Of a stretch of DNA of 64,000 bases, positions 46,008 through 57,029 are shown piece after piece (the first letter of the stretch is position 1; each line of letters starts with the position of its first letter). The stretch lies in NCBI GenBank assembly GCA_963556145.1, contig OY744464.1, forward strand, positions 496,001 to 560,000. Direction: 5' to 3'. A program made the translations under genes and the position numbers. This DNA comes from Hygrocybe punicea (taxonomy: Eukaryota > Basidiomycota > Agaricomycetes > Agaricales > Hygrophoraceae). The notes below the pieces were generated by a model, which searched no databases, was not told the origin of the DNA, and saw only the letters and a list, made by a program, of their open reading frames with translations.

Positions 46008-47742
46008 GGAGCTCTTTACCCTTTACCATGTATTCACAGTGGGACAATGTGGAGTCCAGGTGGATTCCACATGAATTCCATCCCAGCCAAATTGACATTT
46101 TGCCACTCAAAAACTCACTCCCACTCCAGGTTAAATCCATGTGGATTCTACATGGACATGTGGAGTCCATGTGGAATCCACACAAAAATCATTATTATAA
46201 TAATAACTGTAAACCAGCTATTTTTATAACCTATTTTTATTACTATATTGTAATGATTAATTGTTATTAAAGACTAAAGGTGGAATGCCCCGAAGTGAAT
46301 ATGTAATGTTTCGGCACCTTATATATGGCTGTTTGGTGCACAGACCAATTTGGGAATGCATGAACATGTCCTCATCATTGTCATCGCTGTCCTCATTTCC
46401 ATCCTTGTTGTCCTTGTCTTCATTGTCCCCATCCTTGTTTTCCTTGTCCTCACCTCCATCCTTGTCCTTGTCTTGCCTGTCCTTAACCTCGACCTCGTTG
46501 TCCTCATTGTCCCTGTCCTTGTTGTCCCCATTGTCATCGTCCCTGATCATGGTTGGCATGGGTGTGGTTGTGAGTGGGCGTGGTTGTGGGTATATCTAGA
46601 TAATGTAATTAGTAAAACAAGAGAAAACAAGAAAAAAACTTACCAATGCAGTGGGGGTGGGCAACACCCCCACTGCTTTTGCTTCTGCTGCCCTTTCTGG
46701 CCCATTGCAGCCATTGTCACATGGCAGTATCACCTGCTCTCCTCATTCCAATTACAATCCATCACGGTCCCCATTGTGGTCCCGTTGTTACTTGGTCTTC
46801 CCTGTCATCTCCATCACCCTTGTCTGCATCTGTGTTTGCCTCTCATTATTCTTTGTTGCCATTGTCCTCCATCACCATCTTCATCCTGGGATTTGTCTTG
46901 GTCCTGGACACCGTGTTGTGTGCCAGATTTTGCTCATTGCAGGGTGTTGGGATGCAGCCAGGTTGTGGTTGTGCATAATGAGATAAATGTTAGTTAGTCA
47001 AATGAATGCACAAAAAAAACTTACCCGGGGGTGTGTACACCAACCTCTGCTACATGGTTGCTGTAGCGAACATGAGGGAATAAGTAAAAGACACAAAAAT
47101 ACAAAAATACCAAACTCACTTTGGCAGCAAGGGTGGGCACACCACTCCTCACTGCATCCTCTCCTCATCACCACTGTCCTGACTCCTGGTGGGGGTGAGG
47201 GTGCACAGGGGTGCTGGCATGGGTGTTGGCAATGCATGGTGTTGGTGTAGGTGTCAAGGCTGCTTGCATGGCATTTTCTGGGTCATTGCTGTAGATTAGA
47301 GTAGTGAGGGACATTGTGGGCATGGGCGTTGGAGTTGGAGAGGTTTGGTTTACATGTCTTGTTGACTGTCATGTGACATTCACGCATTCCCAAATTGGTC
47401 CATGCACCAAACAGCCATATATAAGGTGCCGAAACATTACATATTCACTTCGGGGCATTCCACCTTTAGTCTTTAATAACAATTAATCATTACAATATAG
47501 TAATAAAAATAGGTTATAAAAATAGCTGGTTTACAGTTATTATAATAATAATGATTTTTGTGTGGATTCCACATGGACTCCATGTGGACAAAATCCATGT
47601 GGAATCCGCATGGAATTAATCTGGAGTGGGAGTGAGTTTTTGAGTGGCAAAATGTCAATTTGGCTGGGATGGAATTCATGTGAAATCCACCTGGACTCCA
47701 CATTGTCCCACTGGGAATACATGGTCAAGGGTAAAGAGCTCC
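46008..47742. mobile_element. Long-TIR element 3 (arms about 355 bp, 1.7 kb overall)
   Basis: The left arm is 46,008 to about 46,362 and the right arm about 47,384-47,742, beginning GGAGCTCTTTACCCTT and ending AAGGGTAAAGAGCTCC. The arms contain palindromic TGGATTCCACATG-type motifs. The interior (about 1 kb) holds a pyrimidine-rich tract at 46,365-46,560 (TCCTTGTCCTCATTG-type repeats) and hairpin/splice-donor modules on the - strand. No transposase was found. The acidic - strand frame over 46,257-46,559 is a by-product of the tract. Confidence 0.85.
46625..47060 (-). repeat. Repeated hairpin plus splice-donor modules
   Basis: On the - strand, modules read hairpin, then CATTG, then GGTAAGTTTTTTT. 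The clearest is at 46,634-46,674, where GCAGTGGGGGTG and CACCCCCACTGC pair perfectly. A related module is near 47,015-47,050. Further copies lie at 48,150-48,195 and 49,910-49,970. Downstream on the - strand a pyrimidine tract, a CTAAT-like branch site and TAG make plausible introns of about 45-60 bp. Homologous exon starts containing GCTGCATCCCAA follow at about 46,950 and 48,090. These look like duplicated exon-intron units of an unidentified gene. Confidence 0.55.
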
Positions 47743-48837
47743 AGGACTGTTAACCCTTGGGAGAAAAAACTACTTTGGCAATAATTTGCATACGGCCACC
47801 TCATTGGACACTGCAGAATTTGGTCATTGAAGAATCAATCAAGACAAAGATAAGTGCTTACCTGACACATAAATAGCTGATTGCCAAGCCATCCATGTCT
47901 ACATCCATATCCAGATGTGTCCAGCCTCAGGGGCACATTGGATCCAGGTGAAAATTCCTGCTCATCAACATCCGCTGGCATATGTTCCAGTGAAGGCAGC
48001 AGCCGTAGTGGCAAAGAAGCTGTTGGTTGGTGGTGGTGGTGCCTGAACTTGCGAGCCTGAGTTTGAGGTCCTGGTTGCAGGGCATTGGGATGCAGCTGTG
48101 TTGCCATCGTGTGTAGCTAGACAGATCTTCATTAGTAAAATGAAAGAAAAAAAACTTACCAATGCAGTAGAGGTGGGTGCACGACCCTCTGCTATGTCTG
48201 GGAGACTGGGACTGGCATGTGTCGCTTGTCATCACTGCTTACACTGCTGTTGCTGTCATTGCCACTGCTACTGTTTGCCATTGCCGTAGTCATTGGTCAT
48301 TGCTGCTGCTGGCCGGGCTGCTGTTGCCTTGAGATCATTTGTGCTATAATCAGAAATAAGTTGGTAGTAAAAAAAAACCAAAGATTCAAGAAAAGACATA
48401 ATGTTGCCACTTCATTGCTTGCCCTTCTGCTGGTTGCTGTGGCCTTTGTTTTGGGTTGGCCTGCGTTGTCACGAGCTGGTGATGCTGTGGCTGTTGCCAT
48501 CAGGTATTGTGGTGTCACTCACATGTTTGTGTGGTGAGATTGGTGGTGAGATTTGACCTTGTTGTTTGTCCACCATTAATTTCCTTTTTGGATGGCTAAA
48601 CATGGTTTAGCCATTGCCACAATGGTCCGGTCCAGCTGACAACCCATATATGGGTTAGCTGTTGTTAGCTGTAGCCAAGCCAAGCTGGACCATGCCATGG
48701 AAACACTAGTTACAGGACATTGGTTGCACTTCCCTCTCAAAAAAATATATTGCTATTTTTATACCCCAAAAAAACAGAAATTGACTGAAAGCCCACAATA
48801 AAATAATAAAGTATATGGTGCTGTCATGAAAGAGAAA
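47743..48837 (-). other. Exon-like repetitive region, no identified product
   Basis: On the - strand an open stretch at 48,107-47,860 begins after an intron-like segment (GTAAGTTTTTTTTCTTTC ... TCTAG, about 48,118-48,160). It encodes a His/Pro-rich sequence ending before a GTAAGC donor near 47,860. Upstream (48,200-48,330) is CTG/TTG-rich low-complexity DNA. I do not recognise the protein. Confidence 0.35.
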
Positions 48838-48990
48838 CTACTTATTTGGGCTTATTCAGGGTTTTATCATCTTACAAAAGCTGGCCGAGCTTATATTAGT
48901 GGATCAACCCCGCTAATTTAAGCTGGCACAGCTTATGGCTTTTTGTGCTTTTTTTGCTTAAAAAAGCTGAATAAGCACCCAAAAGCGGAC
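48838..48990. mobile_element. MITE-like element in Copia remnant
   Basis: About 155 bp with imperfect inverted ends (ACTTATTTGGGCTTATTCAG and a reverse copy containing GGGTGCTTATTCAGCTTTTT) and internal AAGCTGG/CCAGCTT motifs. It ends the Copia protease frame just after DSGAA. No target duplication was defined; boundaries are approximate. Confidence 0.55.
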
Positions 48991-50865
48991 ATATGGCTCT
49001 TCTAATGCTGCACCACTGTCTATGATGACACCAGGGTGTTCTGGTGAGGCTGCTAGGGCTTTGGCTTCTGCACAAAAATTGGAGGTGACAGTGAGCGCGA
49101 CATTTTCTATTCCATCGTCTGGGTCTGGTATGATGACTAAGGAAATGTGCTCATCCTCGTCGGCCTCAGCAGCATCTGCTGTCTCCTCATCTTTCTTCTT
49201 CTGCCACTGCACTTGTCCTTCTTTTGCTCCCCCTGGTTTGTAACAGTCCTTCTTGACATGTCCTTGTCTGCCAAAGTTGGAGCATTGTTTTCCACTCACT
49301 TTGCCCTTCTGTTGCTGATCCTTCTTAGGTTTCTGTCAGGTGACCATTGCAGCATTCTCAGTGGTTCTTTGCTACTTTTTGCCAGTCAGCTTCCTCATTC
49401 ACTTCTTGGATCAGGATGTCACTAGTGAACTGCACGGGTCTACTGTGGGTTTTTTTCCACAACCAATACCTGTCCCATTGCTATGGGTATGGGTTTGCAG
49501 GTGTTAATCCATGGATCCTCAGTGATGACTGGGTGGTGCTGGGCACACTACCATCCTCCTGGTTACCTCACAGTTGCAGTACTGGAGTCAATTGATGTGG
49601 CGGTGTGCATCCACAAGGTGCATTGGTGGTGGGATGGCCTTGGCCTTCATCATCGGTTGTAGTCGTGGTCATGATTGCGGTCATGGTCGTGGTGGTGCTG
49701 GTCATGGTTGCTGTGGTTGTGGTCATGGTGGCTGTTGCTGATGTTGTTGTTGTCATCGTGCCATGGTTGATGTTATTGCCATTGTCATTGTCCTATTTGG
49801 GGGGCCATGGGTTGCCCGTCATAGTGGTGGTGGCCACTGTTGTCCTCTCCACCTGTCATCCTTGTGGTGTTTATGTTGTTACTGTTGTTGTCGTTTGTGT
49901 AATTACTAGCTAAAAAAAAGAACCATACCTACTGCAGTGGGGGGTGGGTGCACCACCCCACACTGCCCTTCTTGCTGTGTCCCATGGTTGTCCATCATTG
50001 TTGTTGCCATTCTCCATCATATGCCATTGCTGGTTGATAGCTAACTGGATGTCATGCAATTGTGACCTTCGCACGATAAACCCACATTACCTGTGCCGTG
50101 GGTATGCGTTTTGGCCAGGTCCAGATTTGGCTACCCATACCCATACCCATGGCAACCCGTGACTAAAAACCTGCAGGGTTGCTGTACCCCTGCAGTTCAT
50201 TAGATGTCACTGGTGAAAGGTTTTCCAGCAAGTCAAGCAGGAGTGCTCATTGCAGTGAGAAGTGGTCTATAACTGGGGGTAAGGAGCTGTGGATGATAGC
50301 TGAGAATTGGGTGTCAGTAAGTGACATTCCCATTCCTTCTTTGACTTCGAGCATGTCTAATAGGTGTTGGCAAACATTGTTGTCTTCTGAGCATGACATG
50401 TTCTGCAACTTGTTAAGTAGGTCCATCTGGACCATGTTGCCTTTTCCCTCGAAGATTAATGCCATACAAGGGCTGTGCTTGGTTCATTCTTGACCTGTAG
50501 GAAGCTCAATTTGGTAATTGTCTCATAGATGACTTCTCGAACTGAAGCTTGCTTTTCGGCATACTCATCAACCATTTTCTCATGCTCATCAACTTTGTCA
50601 TCCATCAATGGTGCCATGCTACTGGGTAGGAAGAAGGCTCCATCTCTGGACTCTAATTCAGCCGATTTTCACACTGTGCCAGTTATGTGTTGTCTGAATC
50701 CTTTGTGTGTCAGTGTGTTTAAAATCCTCTCCTTGTACATGATCCAGTTTGAACCATCATCCTTCAGCTTGGAGAGGTTGACTAGCTTGATTGCAGAGAA
50801 GCTCAACATTGTCATGACTTCAGGGCTCATAACCTCTTGGAGGCAGGGCGCCAGCTAATTTAAAG
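48991..50865 (-). pseudogene. Ty1/Copia-type gag-protease remnant
   Basis: Read on the - strand. An N-terminal gag part at 50,865-50,480 contains LKDDGSNWIMYKERI. A gag core at 50,465-50,247 includes LLNKLQNMSCSED. After an insertion, a linker and zinc knuckle follow (CSNFGRQGHVKKDC near 49,290, with the second Cys changed to Phe), then VIIDSGAA near 49,015, the protease active-site motif. Stops and frameshifts break every part. No reverse transcriptase, integrase or LTR is present in the window. The piece ends at the MITE-like element at 48,838-48,990. Confidence 0.75.
49436..50194. mobile_element. Insertion splitting the Copia gag
   Basis: Separates gag codons reading SNELQ from those reading VQFTSD. 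The flanks share TGCA only, so the target duplication is unclear. The ends contain GGGTCTACTGTGGGTT and, inverted, GGGGTACAGCAACCC, and subterminal GGGTATGGGTA motifs occur on both sides, reminiscent of hAT ends. The interior is GTTGTTGTCAT-type low-complexity DNA and one hairpin/splice-donor module (49,910-49,970). Confidence 0.5.
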
Positions 50866-50869
50866 GCTA

Positions 50870-51337
50870 AGGAAAGAATAAGATCTCAGTATGTTGTGGT
50901 AAACAATACTATCTATTATCTGTACCTAAGGAAAGAATAAGCTAGAGAATATGTAAGTATATGAAGGAGTATCACGTACATCTCAGTATGTTGTAGTAAA
51001 CAATACTGAGGTGTCCATAGAAGGGATCTGTGACTATGAGTGAATGATTATATAATAAAGGTAAACGAATGGAGTCCCGCTTGTAAACTGATGACCATGA
51101 CTCATACTTGCAGAACTGCAGATGGAATGGGCAAGTTGGAGGGCTCTTGCTCAATCAGATCCATGTCTAGTGACATTGGGATGTGGAAGAAAAGGAGAGG
51201 GTGGTGGAAAAATGAGATGTAATGGTTCAAGCTATTAATGTTCCAGCCTGGCATGAGGGGGCTCTGGCCTCAACAAGGGTTGGGCCAGGCCAAAAGCTGC
51301 AGCTTCAGCTAAGCCATGGCTTGGGCCAGACCAGGCC
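50870..51337. other. Interval with a 26-bp direct repeat
   Basis: CTCAGTATGTTGTRGTAAAC occurs at about 50,885 and again at about 50,983, each followed by AATACT. GGCCAGGCC/GGCCTGG inverted motifs lie at 51,280-51,345. No gene is supported. Confidence 0.4.
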
Positions 51338-51478
51338 ATGGGACATGGAGAGAGTCCTCAAGCTAATCACTGGCTCCGAGGCTAAGACTAAATCTGAATC
51401 TCTACTGACTACCAAACAGGGCTATCTTGGATCAAACCATGGGAAAGTCACATGATCTGCCCAGATCTACTACTCCAT
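51338..51478 (+). repeat. Short dispersed repeat family 2, copy 1
   Basis: About 140 bp starting GGACATGGAGAGAGTCCT and containing GGCTAAGACTAAATCT and GATCAAACCATGGGAAAGTC. A second copy at 55,828-55,968 matches closely. The AAACCATGGG..TCAYGTGA module also occurs inside family 1, so the two families share a segment. It may be SINE-like; no certain pol III boxes or tail were seen. Confidence 0.75.
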
Positions 51479-52322
51479 GCACCTCCCTCCACAATGGCAG
51501 TATCCTCACTGCCAGTGAGAAGAGAAGAAAAAGAGAAAGAAAAGAAAAGAGAAAGAACAAAGATGAGGATGGGGTAAAAGCAGTAACAAAGATAATCAAA
51601 TGAACCAAAGACAACTAAAGTCTACCTTGGTCTCTTCTGACCTAGGGTCTGGAGAGCCCTACTCAAGTCCCAGAGTTGCAGGTCACAATCCCAACTGAGG
51701 TAGGTAGGTTTCAGGGGTGTTTGGTATAGTGCATGGAATGGCCTTGTATTTGACAGACCTTGGGTGAATGTTGACTTGTAAAAAGGGTATTGGCATCGGG
51801 GATGGGGTTGTGTATGCCATAGTGGTCATTGAGTTCAGCATTGTAGGGTAGCAAAGGGTTGTTGGTTGTTTGAATGGAGGACTGAAAGGTCATGGGGTGG
51901 GTATCTGGTTGTGAAAATGGGGTGAAGTGGGATTGTTGCAGTGTCTTCAGCCCAGTCAAATCATGTAGGTACCTCATTCCTTGGCCTCATTTTCACCTCT
52001 ACTGCCTTGATAGGCCTCATGTTTGTGTTGGCTCACGTTTCAATGTTGTTTGGCCTCGGTGTTCATAGTTGTGGCATCTGGATGGCAACATTGTGGCTAT
52101 GGGCTGGCGCAGGCATGGATCGGTCAGGCACTGGTGTTGGTACAGTGGATTCGCAGTCTGGGATGTGTTTGGATGCATTTTCCTTCACTGGTGCGGGATT
52201 TGGGGTGAACACGGACATGTGGCACGTCTCCTGTTGGTTGGGCAGCAGGACATGCGTTGGAGTATCCGGTGATGGCGTGGCACAATCTGGCGCAATTGTT
52301 GTCATTTTTGGAGTGTGAGCAT

Positions 52323-52483
52323 TGGAGTAGTGGGACCTGGATGGTCACGTGCCAGGGTTCCCATGGTCAACTTAGTCAGTAGCCTTCCTGATGTAGTAGA
52401 GAGACCCATCCTATCCTATTCCATCCAGACTTCCTCTTGAGTCCTGCGTGAGCCCCCGGAGAGGTACCTCAGTACCTCTCCAA
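52323..52483 (+). repeat. Short dispersed repeat family 1, copy 2
   Basis: About 160 bp from TTGGAGTAGTGGGACCTGG to the terminal palindrome GGAGAGGTACCTCAGTACCT plus CTCC. It is very similar to copy 4 and contains GTCCTGCGTGAGCCCCCGG. It lies inside the - strand Pro/Thr-rich pseudogene region. Confidence 0.85.
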
Positions 52484-52494
52484 CATGGTGATGA

Positions 52495-53453
52495 GTGTGT
52501 GATCAACTCGTGGATCCTTTTTTTCTTCAGTTCCCTAGCCGTTTTTTATGCTTTTTCTCACGAGACGACTTTTTTCGGCCTCACCAGCCTGGTTGCCATG
52601 CAACCCCAATTTTTGTTCACTCCTGGCCATTCAGACATGTGCGTCACCCCCTGACGCTCTTGCTCAGTCCAACAGGCCCCGCATCGCCCCCCATTGACCC
52701 AAAAACCCAGCCACGACCCCCTTTGAACACACAATCCCCAGGCCGCGTCACCATTCTTCAACCCCCGATTTCTTCATGTACCCAAGCCCCAAGCCACACT
52801 CATTCGACCTCCCATGCCCGCATTCCACTGGCCAGAACCCCCCACTGTGCTGTGTTGCCCCAAACGAAGCTGCCCCGCCATGTTTGGTCACCCCACAAAT
52901 GCCACGTCACCACAACATCGCAACCCCATTTCCCGTGGATCCCCACCCCAACCCACGCATATCCATCCAAGCCCCAGGACACACACTCAACGACCCAACA
53001 CCCCATTCTGCCCCAAACAAACCTGTCACCATCCATTTTGGATACCCAAGCGCCTGCCCCATCACCACCTTCAACCCCTCGCTTTTCATATGTTCCGTTC
53101 CCAACCCATGTTCGTTCAATCCCCCGTGCCCTCGTTTTATCCACAAGGCCCCCCCATTGCCCCAGATGAGCCCCCACCATCGTTTTCGGACACTCAAGCC
53201 ACACACCACATCACCATTGCACAGCCCTGTTCTGCCAGCACTACTGGCCCCCGGCCAACTTGCCAAACTCGTGGCCCACCCATTTGCAACCCTAGAACAC
53301 CTGCACCCATCACCACCCCACATTCCCGCCGCTTTTCAGGCCCCACAGCATTTCACCACCCACAGACTGGCTTCGTGCACCATACCCGGCACCGGCTGCC
53401 CTCATTTAACTCCCTGCAGCCTTGTTCTCAACCCTGGTGCTGCCTGGGACCCG
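52495..53453. other. C-rich low-complexity block between two family 1 repeats
   Basis: Strongly cytosine-rich on + (CCCCA-, CCAAGCCCC-type runs). Long overlapping open frames appear in all three + frames and on -, all rich in Pro, Thr, Ser and His or, on -, Gly and Trp. This pattern follows base composition, so no single frame is called. It may be an inverted piece of the same Pro-rich gene as the flanking - strand sequence. Confidence 0.4.
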
Positions 53454-53610
53454 TTGGAGTGGTATGGAGGTACCGCTCCAAGGGCTAGCAGGAGAGTCTC
53501 GCTGAAGAGCTGGCAAGGAAGACTTGATTGGGACTGACTACTGACGAGGATCTATCTACAACAAACCGTGGGAGCCTTGTCACGTGACTAGGCACTTGCT
53601 ACCACTCCAC
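53454..53610 (-). repeat. Short dispersed repeat family 1, copy 3 (diverged)
   Basis: Reverse orientation. It begins with the palindromic end TTGGAGTGGTATGGAGGTAC and ends ACCACTCC near 53,608. The GGAGTGGTA/TACCACTCC ends act as an inverted repeat. The TCACGTGACT and CCGTGGGAGCC motifs match copy 1. It is the most diverged of the four copies. Confidence 0.75.
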
Positions 53611-54259
53611 CGTAGGAACCCAAACGAGTCGCCCCAGCCCCCTACACACCCTCATTCAGTCGCATACCACCCCGCCAGGGAACCCAACAGCGTAATGTAC
53701 CGACCCAAACGAACCACCGTGATCCCTTCACATGATATGCCAAACCCCTCACATCGAGACACTGCCTTGCTAGTACAACCCTATGCCTGTCATTTATTAT
53801 AATTTTTATTATAGCCTCATCTGGGTCATCCCCCATTCTCCCCAAGCTGGATGTCAATTACAGTCTATCTACAAGCCGTCACTACACTACATTCATGCAC
53901 CCATTTACCCAATCTCCGCCAATACAGTTATATTTTGGACCACCTGAACCTTCACACTGCACTAAGCACTTGCTAGGACAATTTGAGGAATCTTTGGCCT
54001 TGCATTGTGAGCCTGAACCCTTGCGAGGGAGGCATTTGAAGAGTATTGAGTTTGAGGAGAGTCTTGTATAGTCTGGTCATCTACCGCCCCCTGCACGAGG
54101 ATGACTTCCCGCTTCATGATATAAGGCCCCTGCTTTGATTCGAGGCATTCTGAGGGACTGGGAGTTGTGGCTTGAGAGTTTTTTGGTCAGTTTTGTTCAT
54201 TTTGTGTTCTTTTCTGTAGCAGTTGGCGATGAGGGCGTCACCATGAGGAGAAGGGGCAC

Positions 54260-54420
54260 TTGGAGTAGTGGGACCTGGATTGTCACATGCCAGGGTTCCC
54301 ATGGTTGACTTAGTCGGTAGCCTCCCAATGTAGTAGAGAGACCCATCCTATCCTATCCAATCCAGACTTCCTCTTGAGTCCTGCGTGAGCCCCCGGAGAG
54401 GTACCTCGGTACCTCTCCAG
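54260..54420 (+). repeat. Short dispersed repeat family 1, copy 4
   Basis: About 160 bp from TTGGAGTAGTGGGACCTGG to GAGAGGTACCTCGGTACCTC plus TCC. It is nearly identical to copy 2 apart from substitutions and one small gap. It interrupts the - strand Pro/Thr-rich pseudogene. Confidence 0.85.
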
Positions 54421-55032
54421 CGTGGGCTGGCATGGTGGGATTGTGTTGTGATGCATACAGACGCGTTTCTTGGTGGGTGTGATGATTCTTTGAGAGGTGG
54501 GGCCATTTGGACAGGTGTTGGGGCATGGAGGGTCTCGCGGTTGGTGTTGGGTGGCAGGGGGGGTGTTGGGATGCACAGGCCTGTTCTCGATGCATGTGAT
54601 GGACTGGTACTGCGATATGTAGTGGGCCTGGTCATGTGGCACATTCTGGTGCAGCAGGGTCGTTTTTGGTGAGGGTGGGTGTGCTGGGGCTTGCTGAGAT
54701 GCGTTTCCGTGGGCATTTTCATGTGCATTGGGTGTTGGTGGGTGTGTTTGCGGTTCGTCCATCTGTACTGACATGAACACAAGGGCATGTGGGGCTGTTT
54801 GGGCTGACTTTGACGCGTGGCAAGTCATATTCATTGGGAATGGGTAGGTGGGCTGGCGATGCTTGTATGGCCGTTAATGTGTAGACTTGCAGCATCATTT
54901 GCATGGATATTGGGGTGCTGGTACATGGTTCTGTTTGGGTTGCGATGGGCGTCTGTGTTAACACAGAAACATTAGTGGGCGGCATCATTTGGGCTGATGC
55001 AGATGTGTAAGCAGGATGCTGTTGGTCAGCGA

Positions 55033-55225
55033 TAGTGCTGCCAAAATTCAGTTCTAAACTGATCTGAACTCAGTTCGAACCCTGAACTGAACCACTTAAA
55101 GAGTTCAGTTCAGTCAATGTCATGTCATGTCTGACTTGAACTGAACTGAATTTTGCAGTTCAGTTCAGTTCAGGGTTCACAAAAAAAGAGTCTGAACTGG
55201 ACTGAACTGAACTTTGGCAGCACTA
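55033..55225. mobile_element. hAT-type MITE with GTTCAG repeats
   Basis: A 193-bp element with terminal inverted repeats TAGTGCTGCCAAARTTCAGT and the perfect 8-bp target duplication GTCAGCGA (55,025-55,032 and 55,226-55,233). The interior is made of GTTCAGTTCAG/CTGAACTGAAC motifs on both strands, so most of it can fold back. It splits the - strand pseudogene, whose frame rejoins if the element is removed. Confidence 0.95.
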
Positions 55226-55827
55226 GTCAGCGAGACAGCTGGCATCATATCTGGCGAAATACCCTCCATTGTAGCCTGAGTTCTGGCCATCTTCAAATCC
55301 TTTTTTGTACCCTATCGAGCATCCTTCTAGTTTGCCAGCTTCATAAGCACCACGTCAAGCTTTGGCATCTGTTGTAGCATCCTTAGATAGTTGTTCGTGT
55401 GCTGCACATTGTCCTAGTTCAATTGCAATATCAAAAAACCCTTTGAGTGCCATGTAATTGTCATCTATAGTGTTGAATTTGGTGATTGCGGGGTTGCACA
55501 TACCATGGTTCTATTCGTCCATGTATTTTGTCATGGCTGACATTGGTGGCTTTGTGGCATATGGAGCCATTTTTGCATGTTTGTGGGCCTTCTTTCCATT
55601 GTTGGGGCCAGGCATGTCAAGCAGGTAGATTGTGGGGAATGACATAAATTCGGGGACACAAAAATGTTGAAATGCTAGGACACAAGATGCAGGAATGCTA
55701 AGACACAGAACACTGAGACACTGAGACACTGAGAGGAAGGCGCTGAGATGAACACTGAAGAGGCTTGGGATATGACAACAGAGCAGAAGCAAGCATGTTA
55801 AGGGTTAGATCACACTCTGATCACCAC

Positions 55828-55968
55828 AATGGACATGGAGAAAGTCCTTGAGCTAATCACTGGCTTGGAGGCTAAGACTAAATCTGCATCTCTACTGACT
55901 ACCAAACAGGGCTATCTACTGGATCAAACCATGGGAAAGTCATGTGATCTACCCAGATCTAACTCCAC
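55828..55968 (+). repeat. Short dispersed repeat family 2, copy 2
   Basis: Same unit as at 51,338-51,478 with a few substitutions and a three-base insertion before GGATCAAACC. Both copies are on the same strand. Confidence 0.75.
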
Positions 55969-56748
55969 CTTGGCTTTTGGAACTGCGGCATTGGTCATGG
56001 TTGGAAATCACATGCAAATCCTGTAGTCATATATCTTGAGTTAGTAAGAAAGAAAATAAAAACACCCCTGAATTTACAAATCCTGAACACCTCATGTACT
56101 CCATGCACACTTCAAATGATGCAGCTGTCCGTGTTCACGAGGTGGTTGGCCCCCTATCTGTGCCATGTCATTGTCATGCCTGCTTCTCGCCGTGGTCAAT
56201 GATGCTGTCATCACCAGCAGCTGGGCCAGCTGGCCAGGGCAGGGTTGATGTTGTCACTGCTGGCATTGTCAAGCCAGGCCACTTGGTCAGCACCATTTTA
56301 ACATCATGGCCATTGTTGTTGTTGTTGTCATGTCATTGTCATTGCCATGTTGTTGTTGTCACGTCATCATTGTTGGGGTGGATGCCTCTTTTCCATTGGC
56401 ACACTGCCATCATCGCTGTTAACATGTCAGAGTTGTCAACGTTGTTGGCACTGCCATCTACAGTGTTGTTGGCATTGTCGTTGACATTGCCAGGTGATAC
56501 AGGTGCACGCTGGGTGCTGGGACATTCAACAAAGGTGTGGTGAGCTAAAAGAATGTGGGTGGGGCAGGAATGGCAAAAACCATGGTGATGCAGCCTCAGT
56601 CTGCAGTGTGGAGTCAAAAAAGTCACGTGACCCTTGTTGGGGACAGTGTTGGGTGTCAGGTGAGGACCTGTGTGGTTGGGTGAGCCTGTTTGGGGATGAG
56701 GGATGTAGAAAACTAGGTGTCCAGTGTGATGAAATGGTAGTACTCAAC
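55969..56748. other. Low-complexity interval
   Basis: CATTGTTGTTGTCAT-type simple sequence at 56,290-56,480 resembles tracts at 48,220 and 49,700. An open + frame (56,494-57,030) has no motif and runs into the Leu/Ala-rich repeat that follows. No gene is supported. Confidence 0.35.
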
Positions 56749-57029
56749 TGCACATACATACCAGCAAAAAGCTGTGGCCTCACAGCTTGGCTCCGGCTTT
56801 TGAGATCTCAAGATGGGCCAAAAGCTGTCCCAAGTCACCTTTGGCCTGGCTTGGCCTGGCCTATTTGGGCCTGGCTTGGCCAGGCCAGACACATTAATAG
56901 TTCAAGCCCTTTAGAGCCAGCCAAAAACAGCTTGACAGCAAGCCTGCCAAGCCATGAGCCAATCCAGCGGTTTGGCTCAGCTAAACTTCAGCATGGCTCC
57001 ACAGCTAACAGCTTTGAAGCCGAGCACTA
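56749..57029. mobile_element. Candidate hAT-type MITE without clear target duplication
   Basis: The left end TAGTACTCAACT and the inverted right end TAGTGCTCGGCT differ only by purine transitions. The interior has repeated TTGGCCTGGCC and AAAAGCTGT/ACAGCTT motifs on both strands. The 8-bp flanks do not match, so the boundaries or the classification may be wrong. Confidence 0.4.

Larger units (their letters stand above)
51700..55615 (-). pseudogene. Pro/Thr/His-rich protein pseudogene split by insertions
   Basis: The start is at 55,615 (MPGPNNGKKAHKHAKM). A charged alpha-helical part follows (ALKGFFDIAIELGQCAAHEQ) with TAG stops at 55,511 and 55,312. Its VSLADQQHPAY segment is split by the MITE at 55,033-55,225 and resumes in frame. 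A long Pro/Thr/His-rich stretch then runs through 55,020-54,430 and, after two family 1 repeats and a C-rich block, similar composition continues at 52,305-52,063. The 3' part near 51,980-51,720 reads HPMTFQSSIQTTNN and HYGIHNPIPDANTLF. I do not recognise the protein. Whether all pieces belong to one gene is inference from composition and direction. Confidence 0.45.

Noticed and set aside
46257..46559. 100-codon acidic Asp/Asn/Lys frame on the - strand
   Set aside because: It is a direct translation of a pyrimidine-rich simple tract inside an inverted-repeat element.
45960..47760. Large palindrome as a possible replication origin or centromeric structure
   Set aside because: Arms and core look like a long-TIR element; nothing supports an origin.
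52495..53537. Several Pro-rich frames above 130 codons on both strands
   Set aside because: All frames are open because of C-richness. No single frame shows conserved non-proline motifs.
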